This document shows, one piece after another, positions 18,210 through 28,800 of a stretch of 42,229 nt of DNA. The notes beneath the pieces were generated by a model. The model was not told the origin of the DNA and made no database searches. It saw nothing but the letters and a program-made list of their open reading frames with translations. The translations under genes and the position numbers were made by a program. Each line of letters begins with the position of its first letter. The stretch's first letter is position 1. Source of the DNA: Bdellovibrio sp. ZAP7 (GTDB taxonomy: Bacteria > Bdellovibrionota > FAC87 > UBA2466); assembly GCA_945878405.1 (NCBI GenBank), contig CAMCTJ010000016.1:1-42229 (forward strand), written 5' to 3'.

Positions 18210-20732
18210 ATGATTAACGTATTAGCAAAAAAAGTATTTGGAAGTCGGAATGACCGCGAAATCAAACGCCTGCTTCCTTTGGTAGAAGAAATCAACAAAC
18301 ACGAAGCCAAGCTTGCCTCGTTATCTAGCGAAGCTTTGCAAGCACTCACTCCGCAATATCGAGAACGAATCGCTCGGGGCGAATCTCTAGACAGTCTTCT
18401 CCCCGAAGCTTTTGCAACTGTGAGAGAAGCAGGTAAGCGCGTTCTCAACATGCGCCACTTTGATGTTCAATTGATTGGCGGAATGGTTTTGCATCTAGGA
18501 CGAGTGGCAGAAATGAAAACGGGAGAAGGCAAAACCCTAGTAGCCACTCTGCCCGTTTATCTGAATGCTCTGAGTGGCAAGGGAGTCCATGTCGTAACGG
18601 TGAACGATTACTTGGCCCGACGTGACTCTGAGTGGATGGGCCAGCTCTATCGTTTCTTGGGAATGGAAACGGGTGTGATCATCCACGGCCTAAATGACTC
18701 TGAAAGAAAGCGAAACTATGGGGCCGACATTACCTATGGTACCAATAATGAGTTTGGCTTTGATTATTTAAGAGACAACATGAAATTTCGTTTGGACGAT
18801 TTCGTTCAACGCGAACTCAACTTTGCAATTGTGGACGAAGTTGACTCTATTTTGATTGATGAAGCGAGAACTCCTCTGATTATTAGTGGTCCCACGGAAG
18901 ATTCTACAGATAAATATTACGCTATCAATTCCGTCATCCCACTTCTTAGAAACGAGGAAGATTTTACAATTGAGGAAAAATCAAGAACGGCCGCGCTGAC
19001 AGAGGCCGGAGTTGAGAAATTAGAAAAAGCTCTGCGGATTCAAAACATGTACGCTCCTGAGCATATTGAGATCGTCCACCACGTCCATCAGGCGCTCAAG
19101 GCTCACGCTATTTTCCGACGAGATGTCGACTACGTGGTCAAAGAGGGAGAAGTCATCATTGTCGATGAATTCACAGGCCGCTTAATGCCTGGCCGTCGCT
19201 ATAGCGATGGGCTCCATCAAGCTTTGGAAGCTAAAGAAGGGGTTCGAATCGAAAATGAGAATCAGACTCTTGCAACCGTTACATTTCAAAATTATTTCCG
19301 AATGTACAATAAACTAGCGGGAATGACTGGAACAGCTGACACCGAAGCTGCCGAATTTAATAGCATCTACAATCTTGAAGTCATGGTCATCCCGACTAAT
19401 AGAGCAATGCGTCGGATCGATAGTCCGGACGTTATTTATAAAACAAAGAAAGCTAAATACAATGCGGTTTGCGACGAAATTGCTGAGCTTTATGAAAAGA
19501 AGGTGCCCGCTCTGGTTGGTACCATTTCAATTGAAAACTCAGAACTTCTAAGCAGCTTATTAAAAAAACGGGGCGTCCCTCACCAGGTTTTAAATGCGAA
19601 ACAACATGAGCGAGAAGCTGAAATCGTCGCGCAAGCGGGTCAACCCGGTTCTGTAACGATTGCCACCAATATGGCCGGCCGAGGAACAGATATCGTTCTA
19701 GGTCCAGGAATTGCTGATGCGGGCGGTCTCCATATCATTGGTACTGAAAGGCACGAATCTCGTCGAATCGATAACCAATTACGTGGTCGAGCGGGCCGAC
19801 AAGGGGATCCCGGGTATTCCCGATTCTATTTATCCCTAGAAGATGATCTCTTAAGAATCTTCCAAGGTGAACGTATCAAAGCTTTGATGGATCGCTTTGA
19901 CATGGATGAAAGCGAACCCATCGAGTCGAAATTGGTTAGTAAAGCCATTGAGAATGCTCAAAAGAAAGTGGAAGCCCACAACTACGATATCCGAAAGCAT
20001 TTGCTCCAATATGATGATGTATTGAATCGCCAACGAGAAGTTGTTTATGAATTACGGAAATTGATTCTAGCGGGCCAAAACAACCGCGAATTGATTTTAG
20101 ACATTATTCGTGAGCAAATCGATACGTTTACTGGCACTTTTGCATCTACGAAACTTCAAGCTGACTGGGACACTAAGGGAATATTAGATACTTTGCTTTT
20201 CCTTTTTGACTCAAACTTGTCTTTCACCCATGAATCGCTCCGCGACCTTGGAAATTCAGCCGATTTAGCCACCGAGATCCATAAGCGTGCCACGGCTCTT
20301 TACTCTGAAAAAGAAAAGGGAATGGGCGCGGAAGTGATGCGACACTTGGAGTCTGTCATTTATTTAGGCTCTATTGATCAACTTTGGAAAGATCACCTAC
20401 TGAATATTGACCATCTAAAAGAAGGGGTCGGACTCAGAGGCTATGCTCAAAAAGATCCCCTCGTTGAATACAAGAAAGAGGGATTTGCACTTTTTCAAAT
20501 GATGGACGAGCAAGTCAAAACTGATGTCATCTGCAAACTTTTCCGCGTCCAAGTAACTCGCGAAGAACAGGTTGAGGAAATGCAGCCAAAATCCCAACCG
20601 ATGCAGTTTCTCCATGGCTCAGAGGAAGAACAGACGGCTGCGCCAGTTAAACGAGACGATGACAAAGTTGGAAGAAACGACCCTTGCCCCTGTGGCAGTG
20701 GTAAAAAATATAAAAAATGTCACGGGCAATAA
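18210..20732 (+). CDS. secA: Preprotein translocase ATPase SecA
   Basis: This 840-residue ATPase pushes unfolded preproteins through SecYEG. It has Walker A MKTGEGKT (102-109), the DEVD Walker B box (209-212), the preprotein cross-linking domain, the second motor domain with [10 protein letters not shown] and [11 protein letters not shown], and the helical wing/scaffold region. The C-terminal zinc-binding tail for SecB and ribosome contact (CPC...KKCH; C826, C828, C837, H838) is present. It is complete and slightly shorter than E. coli SecA (901). The next gene begins 1 base after its stop codon. Confidence 0.98.
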   Translation: MINVLAKKVFGSRNDREIKRLLPLVEEINKHEAKLASLSSEALQALTPQYRERIARGESLDSLLPEAFATVREAGKRVLNMRHFDVQLIGGMVLHLGRVAEMKTGEGKTLVATLPVYLNALSGKGVHVVTVNDYLARRDSEWMGQLYRFLGMETGVIIHGLNDSERKRNYGADITYGTNNEFGFDYLRDNMKFRLDDFVQRELNFAIVDEVDSILIDEARTPLIISGPTEDSTDKYYAINSVIPLLRNEEDFTIEEKSRTAALTEAGVEKLEKALRIQNMYAPEHIEIVHHVHQALKAHAIFRRDVDYVVKEGEVIIVDEFTGRLMPGRRYSDGLHQALEAKEGVRIENENQTLATVTFQNYFRMYNKLAGMTGTADTEAAEFNSIYNLEVMVIPTNRAMRRIDSPDVIYKTKKAKYNAVCDEIAELYEKKVPALVGTISIENSELLSSLLKKRGVPHQVLNAKQHEREAEIVAQAGQPGSVTIATNMAGRGTDIVLGPGIADAGGLHIIGTERHESRRIDNQLRGRAGRQGDPGYSRFYLSLEDDLLRIFQGERIKALMDRFDMDESEPIESKLVSKAIENAQKKVEAHNYDIRKHLLQYDDVLNRQREVVYELRKLILAGQNNRELILDIIREQIDTFTGTFASTKLQADWDTKGILDTLLFLFDSNLSFTHESLRDLGNSADLATEIHKRATALYSEKEKGMGAEVMRHLESVIYLGSIDQLWKDHLLNIDHLKEGVGLRGYAQKDPLVEYKKEGFALFQMMDEQVKTDVICKLFRVQVTREEQVEEMQPKSQPMQFLHGSEEEQTAAPVKRDDDKVGRNDPCPCGSGKKYKKCHGQ

Positions 20733-20733
20733 T

Positions 20734-21270
20734 ATGCGATCTTCTTGTCCCAGCTGTTTAAGTCAAATCGAGCATGCTCAATCGGAAAGCCAAGTGGTCT
20801 GTTCCTCGTGTGGAGAGATTTATAGTCCTTTTTTAACCGCGCAAGACTCAAAGAGCGATGAAGTTGCGCAAGACTCCTCCCCAAGTGACTTCAGAGAGAG
20901 TGCGCTGGCCTTCAAAGAGATTATCGATTTTGGGCAATCCATCGATCAGGTATCCAAATCAGCTCCTGAAACGCCTTCTTCTCCCGCAAAGCCTACCCTC
21001 CCCGCTCGTTCCGAAGAACCGACTGATTTCATTCTATGCACAGGGGAATTGGGTTCAGCTTATCGTGTAACTCAGTGGCACCCGCCTCTTTCTCGAATGG
21101 TAACTTTAGGGGATGACCGAAACCCCTTGGAAAAAGCTTTTCAAGAGCTAAGAGAAACGGCTCAGAGCCAGGGAGCAAATGCCATAATCGGTGTTCGCTG
21201 TTCTTTGTCTCCAGACAATAGGCGTGCTCTCCTCCTGGGAACTCCTGTTCGATGCGAAAAAAATCTTTAA
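20734..21270 (+). CDS. Zinc-ribbon protein with YbjQ-like C-terminal domain
   Basis: This 178-residue protein starts with a zinc ribbon (CPSC and CSSC; C5, C8, C23, C26). A Ser/Pro-rich linker (about 45-105) follows, then a C-terminal segment (about 115-175) with ELRETAQSQGANAIIGVRC. That segment matches the hallmark of the YbjQ/heavy-metal-binding-like family. The frame is open upstream into secA, but the ATG at 20734 sits 1 base after the secA stop and begins the zinc ribbon, so it is preferred. It overlaps rsmD by 19 bases. The function is unknown. The fusion of the two parts is worth noting. Confidence 0.75.
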   Translation: MRSSCPSCLSQIEHAQSESQVVCSSCGEIYSPFLTAQDSKSDEVAQDSSPSDFRESALAFKEIIDFGQSIDQVSKSAPETPSSPAKPTLPARSEEPTDFILCTGELGSAYRVTQWHPPLSRMVTLGDDRNPLEKAFQELRETAQSQGANAIIGVRCSLSPDNRRALLLGTPVRCEKNL

Positions 21271-21782
21271 GAGAACGTCCCTCTCTTCGACCCGTAGGGG
21301 CACGTGCCCTTAAGAGCGCCATGGACACGCTCCGCCCTCATCTAGCTGGTGCAAAAATTTTGGATCTCTTTGCTGGCCAAGGACGCTTCTCCTATGCGGC
21401 TCTCACTGAAGGCGCTTCTTTTGCCTGTCTAGTTGAAAAGCATCCTCAAACCGCCAAAGAGCTTAATTCTCTCCGCCCTAAGAAATTAGCATCTTTCCAG
21501 ATCAGCGAAGTGCTCTGTCAGGATGCCTGGAAATTTCTCGCACATCCCACAGGCGATTTATACGACATCATTTTTGCCGATCCTCCCTTTGATGATTGGA
21601 CACCTCTCATCGAAAAAGAATTATTTAAACACCTTTTAAACTTCTCAAAGCCCGGAACTATTTTGCTTGTGAAGTACCCGGCCGAAATGCTAATTTCTAG
21701 TGAACATCCGGGGTTTAGCATGTGGAAAATCAATCACTTCGGAGAATCTCAACTCGCATATTTTATTTATGGCGAAAGCTAA
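21252..21782 (+). CDS. rsmD: 16S rRNA (guanine-966-N2)-methyltransferase RsmD
   Basis: This 176-residue SAM-dependent methyltransferase modifies G966 of 16S rRNA. It shows the RsmD opening RPVGARALKSAMDTL, SAM motif I LDLFAGQGRFSYAAL (about 37-51), the acidic residue in CLVEKH, and the catalytic motif IV ADPPFDDW. The usual RsmD form of that motif is DPPY/F. It overlaps the upstream gene by 19 bases and coaD by 14, so the three are translationally coupled. An rsmD-coaD pair is a common bacterial arrangement, which supports the call. Confidence 0.88.
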   Translation: MRKKSLRERPSLRPVGARALKSAMDTLRPHLAGAKILDLFAGQGRFSYAALTEGASFACLVEKHPQTAKELNSLRPKKLASFQISEVLCQDAWKFLAHPTGDLYDIIFADPPFDDWTPLIEKELFKHLLNFSKPGTILLVKYPAEMLISSEHPGFSMWKINHFGESQLAYFIYGES

Positions 21783-22281
21783 ACCAAAGCTAACTTCACA
21801 AACACCTAAAAGAGTCATCTACCCGGGCACTTTTGACCCGATCACTAACGGCCATGTAGACATGATCCAACGCTCTCTTGAGGCCTTTGATGAAGTCATC
21901 GTTTTGGTTGCTCATTCCTTAAAGAAAAAACCCGTATTTGATGCAAAAGTAAGAAAGAAACTCATTGAGGAATGTTTTAAAAATGATCCTCGAGTTCGGG
22001 TGGAAATTTACGATGGCCTTTTGGCTGACTATGCTCGACAACACAAGATCCATGCCGTTTTACGAGGACTTCGGGTTGTTTCTGATTTTGAATATGAATT
22101 TCAAATGGCCACAATGAACCGAAAAATGAATCCTAACTTACAAACTTTTTTTCTGATGGCCTCTGATAATTTCTTTTTTGTTAACTCAACTTTAGTTAAA
22201 GAAGTTTTTTCCCATGGTGGAAGCGTTAAGGACTTGGTGCCTCCGCATGTCGAGAAGAAAATGCGAGAGGTTTTATGTTAA
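21769..22281 (+). CDS. coaD: Phosphopantetheine adenylyltransferase CoaD
   Basis: This 170-residue enzyme joins 4'-phosphopantetheine to AMP in coenzyme A synthesis. The nucleotidyltransferase motif is present (YPGTFDPITNGH, residues about 18-29), followed by the pantetheine-binding HAVLRGLRVVSDFEYE and the second ATP motif, NSTLVKE (SSTxVKE in most members). The ATG at 21769 is used because the family starts there; an in-frame start at 21700 lies within rsmD. It overlaps rsmD by 14 bases and the aminotransferase by 7 bases. Confidence 0.96.
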   Translation: MAKAKPKLTSQTPKRVIYPGTFDPITNGHVDMIQRSLEAFDEVIVLVAHSLKKKPVFDAKVRKKLIEECFKNDPRVRVEIYDGLLADYARQHKIHAVLRGLRVVSDFEYEFQMATMNRKMNPNLQTFFLMASDNFFFVNSTLVKEVFSHGGSVKDLVPPHVEKKMREVLC

Positions 22282-23459
22282 AGTTTGCAACCCGTGTTCA
22301 GTCATTGAAGTCTTCTTCGATCATGGAAATTTCAGCAAAAGCTCAGGAGTTAAAAGCTCAGGGCTTCGATGTGATCAGCCTCGCTGCTGGAGAGCCGGAT
22401 TTTAATACTCCCGAACCCATTCAAAAAGCAGCTACTCAAGCCATGGCGGAAGGAATCACTCGCTACACACCAGCCCCTGGCTTTTTGGCGCTTCGAGAAG
22501 TCATCGCGGAAATGGTAACTCGTGAAAATGGTTATGAAGTAAGCCCCGATGAAGTCACTATCGTCTCAGGGGCGAAACACGGGATTTATCTTGCTCTTCA
22601 ATGCTTGGTTGAGCCCGGAGAAGCCATTTTGGTCCCAACACCCGCTTGGGTTAGTTATAGTCCAATGGTAGAGCTCACGGGGGCTCATATTATCCCTCTA
22701 CCTCTTTTTGAAGAGGACGGTTTTCGCCCCAATGTAGATCGTTGGAAGGGGCTTGCGATTCCTCCCAATGCAAAAGGAATCATCATCAACTCCCCTAATA
22801 ATCCGACGGGAGTAGTCTACACTAAAGAAGATCTCACTCGCTTGGTCAGTTGGGCGATCCAAAGAAATCTGTGGATTTTATCAGATGAAATTTATGAAAA
22901 GATTCTCTACGACGGAGCTAAACACACCAGCGTTTCGGCTCTTGGTCCCGAAGCAAAAAATTGCACGGTCACAGTGAGTGGCTTTTCAAAAAGCTATAGC
23001 ATGACCGGATGGCGATTGGGCTGGACTATTGCTCCTAAAGAATTTTCAAAAAAATTGGGAGCGCTCCAAAGCCAAAGCAATAGTCACACGACAAGCTTTG
23101 TCCAATGGGCCGCTATTACTGCAGCCAAGTTGCCTCCTACCATTCTCCAATCGATGGTCAGCGAATTCGATACACGCCGGCAGTACTGCATGAAACGCCT
23201 AGATGGCCTCTCTGATTATCTCACTTACACAAGACCTACTGGAGCCTTTTATTTCTTTATCAACATGTCCAAATTCTTGGTTCCAAGAAAAATGTCTGAC
23301 GTAGAATTTGCAAAAACACTGCTTGAGAAGGAATATCTGGGCGTCGTTCCGGGATCTTCATTTGGAAAAGAAAACTGCATGAGAATTTCTTATGCCACTT
23401 CTTTGAAAAATCTCGAAACAGCATTCAATCGACTCGAAACGTTTTTAAAAACTCATTAG
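22275..23459 (+). CDS. aspC: Pyridoxal-phosphate aspartate aminotransferase
   Basis: This 394-residue fold-type I aminotransferase of the aspartate/aromatic class interconverts aspartate and oxaloacetate. It has the substrate loop GEPDFNTP, the PLP-stabilising NSPNNPTG and SDEIYEKI, and the catalytic lysine K239 (SGFSKSYSMTGWRLGW). The terminal MRISYATS arginine binds the substrate carboxylate. The length is standard for the thermophile/Gram-positive-type I-gamma subgroup. It overlaps coaD by 7 bases. At its 3' end it shares 4 bases with the convergent outer-membrane gene. Confidence 0.92.
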   Translation: MLKFATRVQSLKSSSIMEISAKAQELKAQGFDVISLAAGEPDFNTPEPIQKAATQAMAEGITRYTPAPGFLALREVIAEMVTRENGYEVSPDEVTIVSGAKHGIYLALQCLVEPGEAILVPTPAWVSYSPMVELTGAHIIPLPLFEEDGFRPNVDRWKGLAIPPNAKGIIINSPNNPTGVVYTKEDLTRLVSWAIQRNLWILSDEIYEKILYDGAKHTSVSALGPEAKNCTVTVSGFSKSYSMTGWRLGWTIAPKEFSKKLGALQSQSNSHTTSFVQWAAITAAKLPPTILQSMVSEFDTRRQYCMKRLDGLSDYLTYTRPTGAFYFFINMSKFLVPRKMSDVEFAKTLLEKEYLGVVPGSSFGKENCMRISYATSLKNLETAFNRLETFLKTH

Positions 23460-24775
23460 AAGGAATGTCCGAGTTCGACGTAAAGGGCGGATCCTTCCGG
23501 AGTTAAGGCAAAATCACCACGAATGATGAAACGATCATTCCAAGTGATTCGAGTTCCCCATCCTGTAGAAGCGTGAATCGTCCCGATCTGAAGAGGCAAT
23601 AATTGATTCCAAACTCTTCCCAAATCCACCCAGGGGGCAAAGACTACTTCTAATTTTTGTTTAGCCCAACCAAACTCAAAGGCCTCCCAGCGCAGTTCAA
23701 GTCCCAAGGCCATTTTAATGTGATCAATAAAACGATTGCTTTGATACCCTCTGATAAATTTATCTCCGCCAAAACCAATCGTGCTATCAGAACCTCCAAC
23801 TGCGCCTAATTCAAAAAAGGGGGCATCTCCGCTAATGACTTCAAAGAGGGTTCGGTGTGCCAAAGTTAAAGTGGGATACAAACTCCAAAAACGCCTAAAA
23901 GTGTACGTACTTCTGAGAAAGTCATAGTCGCTCCCCAGATATTTGGTAGACCAATTTAAAAACAGCTCATGAAAGTTTCCACGGCGTGGATTTGGGGCAA
24001 AATCCAGAGCGTCGTAAACAAATGCAAATCCAATATTGTGGGTTTTCCCCCCGGCGATTCCCAAGGGTTTCTCGTTATCTAAAAGGGAGCCAGTCGGATA
24101 AGTGACGTCCGTCCATTTTAAGCCCAACAACGGGCCCATTTGAAAGTACCGATTTACATATTTCAAAATGGCTAAATTAAACCCAGGACCCGTTCTTTGA
24201 TTTTTATAAATGATGCTGTCGGCTTTAATCAGTTCCCTATCGGCAGGGGTTTCATTCCCAATTCCAAAGTATCGAAAGTTGATATCTCGGTTATAAGAGA
24301 CACGCCCAGTAATATGGTACTGGTCATTAAAAGCATGCGGGAAATCTAATCTTAAGAAATGCTTATACCTTCCGGCATCACTCGCCAGTGCCTGTGCTGC
24401 GATTTCCATTTCATGAGGATCCTCACGCTTCACATTTGCAAAAACGGCGTTTAATCCCAAATTAAAGCCTGTATCGGCACTGGGAAACAAGAGCGGAATC
24501 CCTTGCAGCGTCCACGGATCTCCCAAAAATCGAAACCCACGACGACTCACAATTTTATCGATTCTTTGAGCAACTTCTTCTCCGAACTCCTCAAAATCTT
24601 TCCCTACTTTTCCCTTTTTGTTTTTTGGTGAGGGGGCCTTATCAAAGTACTCAGGATCTTGAATGTCTCGATGATTGGATTTGATATCGGGAATAACGGG
24701 AGCAGCTGCCCAAGTGACGCTTTTCGCGATAATCACTAAAAACAAAACCAGATTCCAGGATCTGTTCCTCAACAT
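23456..24775 (-). CDS. Omp85/BamA-like outer-membrane beta-barrel protein
   Basis: This 439-residue protein has a signal peptide (about 1-24), a charged linker (about 30-80), and then a long series of alternating amphipathic strands. It ends in YVELGHSF, with the terminal Phe used for barrel assembly. GGDKFIRGYQSNRF is close to the conserved RGY/F motif of lid-loop strands in Omp85-type surface-antigen barrels. No POTRA domains are evident in the short N-terminal region, unlike BamA or TamA. It is the last gene of the efflux operon and overlaps the preceding gene by one base (TGATG). Confidence 0.8.
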   Translation of the reverse strand: MLRNRSWNLVLFLVIIAKSVTWAAAPVIPDIKSNHRDIQDPEYFDKAPSPKNKKGKVGKDFEEFGEEVAQRIDKIVSRRGFRFLGDPWTLQGIPLLFPSADTGFNLGLNAVFANVKREDPHEMEIAAQALASDAGRYKHFLRLDFPHAFNDQYHITGRVSYNRDINFRYFGIGNETPADRELIKADSIIYKNQRTGPGFNLAILKYVNRYFQMGPLLGLKWTDVTYPTGSLLDNEKPLGIAGGKTHNIGFAFVYDALDFAPNPRRGNFHELFLNWSTKYLGSDYDFLRSTYTFRRFWSLYPTLTLAHRTLFEVISGDAPFFELGAVGGSDSTIGFGGDKFIRGYQSNRFIDHIKMALGLELRWEAFEFGWAKQKLEVVFAPWVDLGRVWNQLLPLQIGTIHASTGWGTRITWNDRFIIRGDFALTPEGSALYVELGHSF

Positions 24776-25287
24776 CAGAAGTGAATTCCTATTCCAGTAC
24801 CTAGGAAGGGGCCAGAAAGATCTAAACGAGATCCTGAAGAAGAGGTACCGAGATCAGCCCATCGGTAGCCCGCCTCAATCAACCATGACACAGTTGAATT
24901 CAACTTAAGAATCACTTGAAAACGACCATCGTAGAGAATGGATTTACTATCGGGAATGTCTTTCACACTCATGGAAATTCCAGTGCCTCCCAAGAGTCGG
25001 TAACGTACGCGAGGATTTCCAAACTGAACTCCTAATACACCTTGAACTTCGTGTACCTCAGCAAGCCAGTAATGGTAGCGGGCACCGGCGACCAATCGAT
25101 CCCATAACAAAACTGACAAGCCCCCCTTGAAAACATCCACGTGGCTATAGTTTGGGGCTTCAGTAAAGTGAAGGTCGGTTCCTAACTCAATTAAAAACCC
25201 ACCATCACCTAAATGGGTTCGCTCTGCCGGAAGAGCGGTTGACGTCATAAACCAAGCGAAAAAAATGAATAAAAGCCGGTTATTCAT
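24775..25287 (-). CDS. Small outer-membrane beta-barrel-like protein
   Basis: This 170-residue protein has a signal peptide (LLFIFFAWFMTSTALPAE) and a mature part made of alternating polar/apolar strands rich in Tyr, Trp and Gly (KGGLSVLLWDRLVAGARYHYW and others). It ends GTGIGIHF, again with the terminal Phe of barrel proteins. About eight strands could fit, like OmpA/OmpX-type small barrels. It lies between the VanX-fold gene and the larger barrel, overlapping the latter by one base. No enzyme motif is visible, and a structural or porin-like role is inferred only from the strands. Confidence 0.7.
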   Translation of the reverse strand: MNNRLLFIFFAWFMTSTALPAERTHLGDGGFLIELGTDLHFTEAPNYSHVDVFKGGLSVLLWDRLVAGARYHYWLAEVHEVQGVLGVQFGNPRVRYRLLGGTGISMSVKDIPDSKSILYDGRFQVILKLNSTVSWLIEAGYRWADLGTSSSGSRLDLSGPFLGTGIGIHF

Positions 25288-25314
25288 GGGTGTTCTTGGG
25301 AAAAGAATATCATT

Positions 25315-25866
25315 TTAGGGGATTTCACTGAAGGGAATATTCAGAAAGGGCCAGTCTTTAGCGCCCTGATAAACGAAGAACCATGGAACTTGAGGGTAGG
25401 CTTCAAATCCCTCTTGCTTCATCACGGTCCTGACTTTCCTTAGATTGGCTTGAGCCTTCTTAATTTCCTGAATGTCTGAAAATCGCTGTTTCTTACCCGC
25501 AAAATTCACTCCAGGAAAAGCAAAATCTCTTCCTTGTCGATCGATCACAGTAACTGCAACTGCTCCCGCTCGATTAAAGTAAGATTCAAAATCAAATCCA
25601 ACTCCCTTTTTTTTCCTATCAGCAAGAATCATCTTGCCGATGATATCGGGCACATAGCACTCCACAATCTTGAGAGAATTGCCAGTTAACTGAAAAACTT
25701 TTTGCGCTCGAACTAGAGCCTCAGCAGCTTCTGAACGAAGAATGCAACGAGAGCTGTTGGGATTTGCCATCTCAATGACAAAACTAAAGTCCTGCTTTTT
25801 CACATCGACGAGTTTCACCTCGCTTGCAAAAAGCGCAAGACTCAAAAATAAACTCTTAAGAAGCAT
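25315..25866 (-). CDS. VanX-fold (M15D) protein lacking catalytic residues
   Basis: This 183-residue protein with a short signal peptide (about 1-15) resembles D-Ala-D-Ala dipeptidases of the VanX family. FVIEM...SRCILRSEAAEALVRAQ and SLKIVECYVP match the N-terminal half. YFNRAGAVAVTVID and GFEAYPQVPWFFVYQG match the two metal/active-site blocks. Yet every catalytic position is changed. The YRP arginine is Val (YVP, 71-73). In SxHxxGxAxD the His is Phe and the Asp is Ala. In ExWH the Glu is Pro and the His is Phe. It should not hydrolyse dipeptides but might still bind peptidoglycan-like peptides. It overlaps the RND pump gene by 11 bases. Confidence 0.68.
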   Translation of the reverse strand: MLLKSLFLSLALFASEVKLVDVKKQDFSFVIEMANPNSSRCILRSEAAEALVRAQKVFQLTGNSLKIVECYVPDIIGKMILADRKKKGVGFDFESYFNRAGAVAVTVIDRQGRDFAFPGVNFAGKKQRFSDIQEIKKAQANLRKVRTVMKQEGFEAYPQVPWFFVYQGAKDWPFLNIPFSEIP

Positions 25867-28800
25867 GGCTCGGGGGTGAAAACAACGCTTCCATTTTTCT
25901 CTTCGACCAGTACTTGAACCGGTCGATATAGGAATAAGCTGCTGGAACTACCACGAGACTTAGTAAAGTACTCGATATGAGACCCCCAATAATCGCAACG
26001 CCCATATTGGTTCTTTGCTTCGACGCCTCATTCAGTCCAATGGCCACCGGTAGCATTCCAGCAATGAGTGCAAAAGTAGTCATGAGAATGGGACGTAGCC
26101 TTAGTTTCCCAGCTTGAATAATGGCCTGTTCGCGCGGCACTCCTTCCTCCATGAGCTGCTGCGTGCAGTCCACCAGTAGAATGGAGTTCTTACTCGCAAC
26201 ACCGAGAAGAAGGATACAACCAATCATTGAGTTAATATCCAACGCTTGGCCGGTCATAAAGAGTGCGTAGAAAGCTCCACAGGCAGCTAGGGGCAAAACA
26301 AGCATAATAGTAAAGGGAGTCACAAAGGATTCATATAAACTTGCGAGCACCAAGTAAATAAAAATTACAGAGAGAGTCACTGCAACAATCACACTCCCAA
26401 TCAGTTCTTGAAAACTCTCGGCCTGGCCAACAAAAGCATAGCGCACCCCCTCGGGCAATTTGATTTCCTCTTCTAAGATTCTTCCCACGTCTTTCATGAC
26501 TCCGCCCATTCCAACTCCACCGGGAGTAAGATCCGCCATGACTTGTACATACCGGCCGCGATCCTGTCGGCTAATTGTTGAAGGACCCGTCGTTTCTACC
26601 GGACTTGCCACCTGAGAAAGTTTTACCAGTCTGAAGTTTACATTGGGAACGAAGGTGTCTTTGAAATAAGTTTTGAGATCTCGCTGATCTTCCTGCAGTC
26701 TCACCCGCACATCATATTCTCTGCCTCCTTCACGAAACACTGCAGGAACACTCCCTTCAATCAAAGTGCGGAGTTCCGCACCCACCATTGAGCTAGATAC
26801 TCCAAACATCTCAGATTTATCTTTGTTTAGTGAAACCTGAAATTCAGGCTTTCCGGGTCTAAAGTTAATATCAGGGTCCTGAACTCCGGGATGGGTTTTC
26901 AATTTTGTAAGCAACTGATTTCCAATCCCAACAATTTGGTCGAGGTTATTTCCAATAATATTTACGTTAAAAGGCCTCTGCCCTACTCCCACCATATCGA
27001 CGTCTTTTACAGTGGGATTAGCATTCGCAAAGGGTTTCAGTTTCTCTCTCAAAGCCGCTTTGAACTGAGAAGTGTTCATTTTCCTCTGTTTCGAGGATAC
27101 GAGCTCCACGTAGAAACTAGCGACATTCGCTTCGCCTTGATCATTTCCTACTGTAAGAGTGGTTGTTTTGACCTCAGGATTCGCGCGAATCATTTTGTCG
27201 ACTTCTAAACTGACTTCAGACATCGCTCCCAAACTAGTTCCCGGAGGCATATCTAGCCCGACCGCGAACTCACCCATGTCCTGGGCCCCCAGAAAGGTTT
27301 TTGGAATTTTAGTACTGGCAATCAAGCTGACCACAAACACAATGAAGGAACCCAAAAGCACCGTCTTTGGTTTCTGGAGTGTAAAAACCAGAGCCTTTTC
27401 GTATTTTTCTTCAAGCCAATTTTGAAACCGATTAAAGGCTTCTAGGGATCTCCCAACGGTTCGTGCCCAAATTCCACTACCTCCCTTGTCTTGATGAGAA
27501 GCTCCAGCAAAATAAGCTGAAAGCATGGGAGCCACAGTCAAAGCATCAAATAAGGAAATCGCCATGGCAAAACAAATCGTGAGTCCAAACTGTTTAAAGA
27601 ACTGCCCCACCACACCACTCAAAAAAGCAATCGGACCAAACACTGCGATTACCGCAAGTGTGGTTCCGATCACAGCGAGCATGACTTCTTTCGTTCCTTT
27701 CGAAGCAGCTACAATCGGAGTCTCGCCCCGCTCGATGTGCCGAAAAATATTTTCACGAACCACAATCGCATCGTCGATCAGAAGGCCTACTGAGAGGGAT
27801 AATGCGAGAAGGGTCATAACATTGATGGTAAACCCAGCGGCCGCCATCAAAATGAAAGCTCCTAAGAGAGAGTTGGGCAATGCAAGTCCTGTGATGATTG
27901 TAGAGCGCCCGCTTCCTAGAAAATAAAACACCACGATAATGGTTAATATGATTCCAAAGAAAATAGATTCTGTGACGTCATCGACGTTTGCTCGGATAGG
28001 TTTGCTGCCATCTTGAACCACTTCCAGTTGGATAGGTTGAGTACCTTTGTTGAAGTCCTCTTGAATTTGTTTCACTTTACTTTTGACATCCTGAACCACT
28101 CGAATGGTGTTGGCCCCTGACTGCCGATAGATGCGCAAAAATAGTGAAGGTCCCCCATTAACAAACGACCGCGTTTTTTCATCTTCCAGATCATCCATGA
28201 CCCGACCCAATTGACCCACTCGTACCGGAACATCGTTTCCAATAAAGCTCACCACGGTAGATGCCACGTCGTCTACCGTCTGAAACTCTCCCAGGGTTCG
28301 ATAGACAATGTCTTTAGAGGTCTCTGTCACTTTTCCAGCTGGAATATTCATTCCAGTCGCTTTGATGGCTTGAATGACTTGAGACGCCGATATTTCAAAG
28401 GCTCGGAGCTTGTTTCTATCGAGCTCCACGCGGATCTCTCTTTTTCTTCCCCCTTGAATAGAGACAAGTCCCACTTGGTTGATTTGTTCAAGGCGTGGTC
28501 GAATGCCCTCACTTGCGAGATCGTAGAGCTTTCCAGCTGGCATATCGGCACTCAAGGAAAGAACGAGAATTGGCTGATCCGCCGGATCAATTCGCCGAAT
28601 AATCGATTCTTTGGCTTCCGTGGGCAATTTGATTTTCGCCGAGGACACTCGATCTCGTATTTGCTGCTCAGCATATTTTACATCGGTCTCAAGATTAAAC
28701 TCTGCGATTACAACGCTCACACCTTCGGAGTTTCGAGAACTTAAACGCTTGATGCCTGATACCGTGCTAATTTCTTCTTCAAACACTTTAGAAACCAAAG

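Noticed and set aside
27525-27926. A 133-residue plus-strand frame inside the RND gene
   Set aside because: It is antisense to the conserved membrane core of the pump, has a Pro/Thr/Ser-rich random look and no family features.
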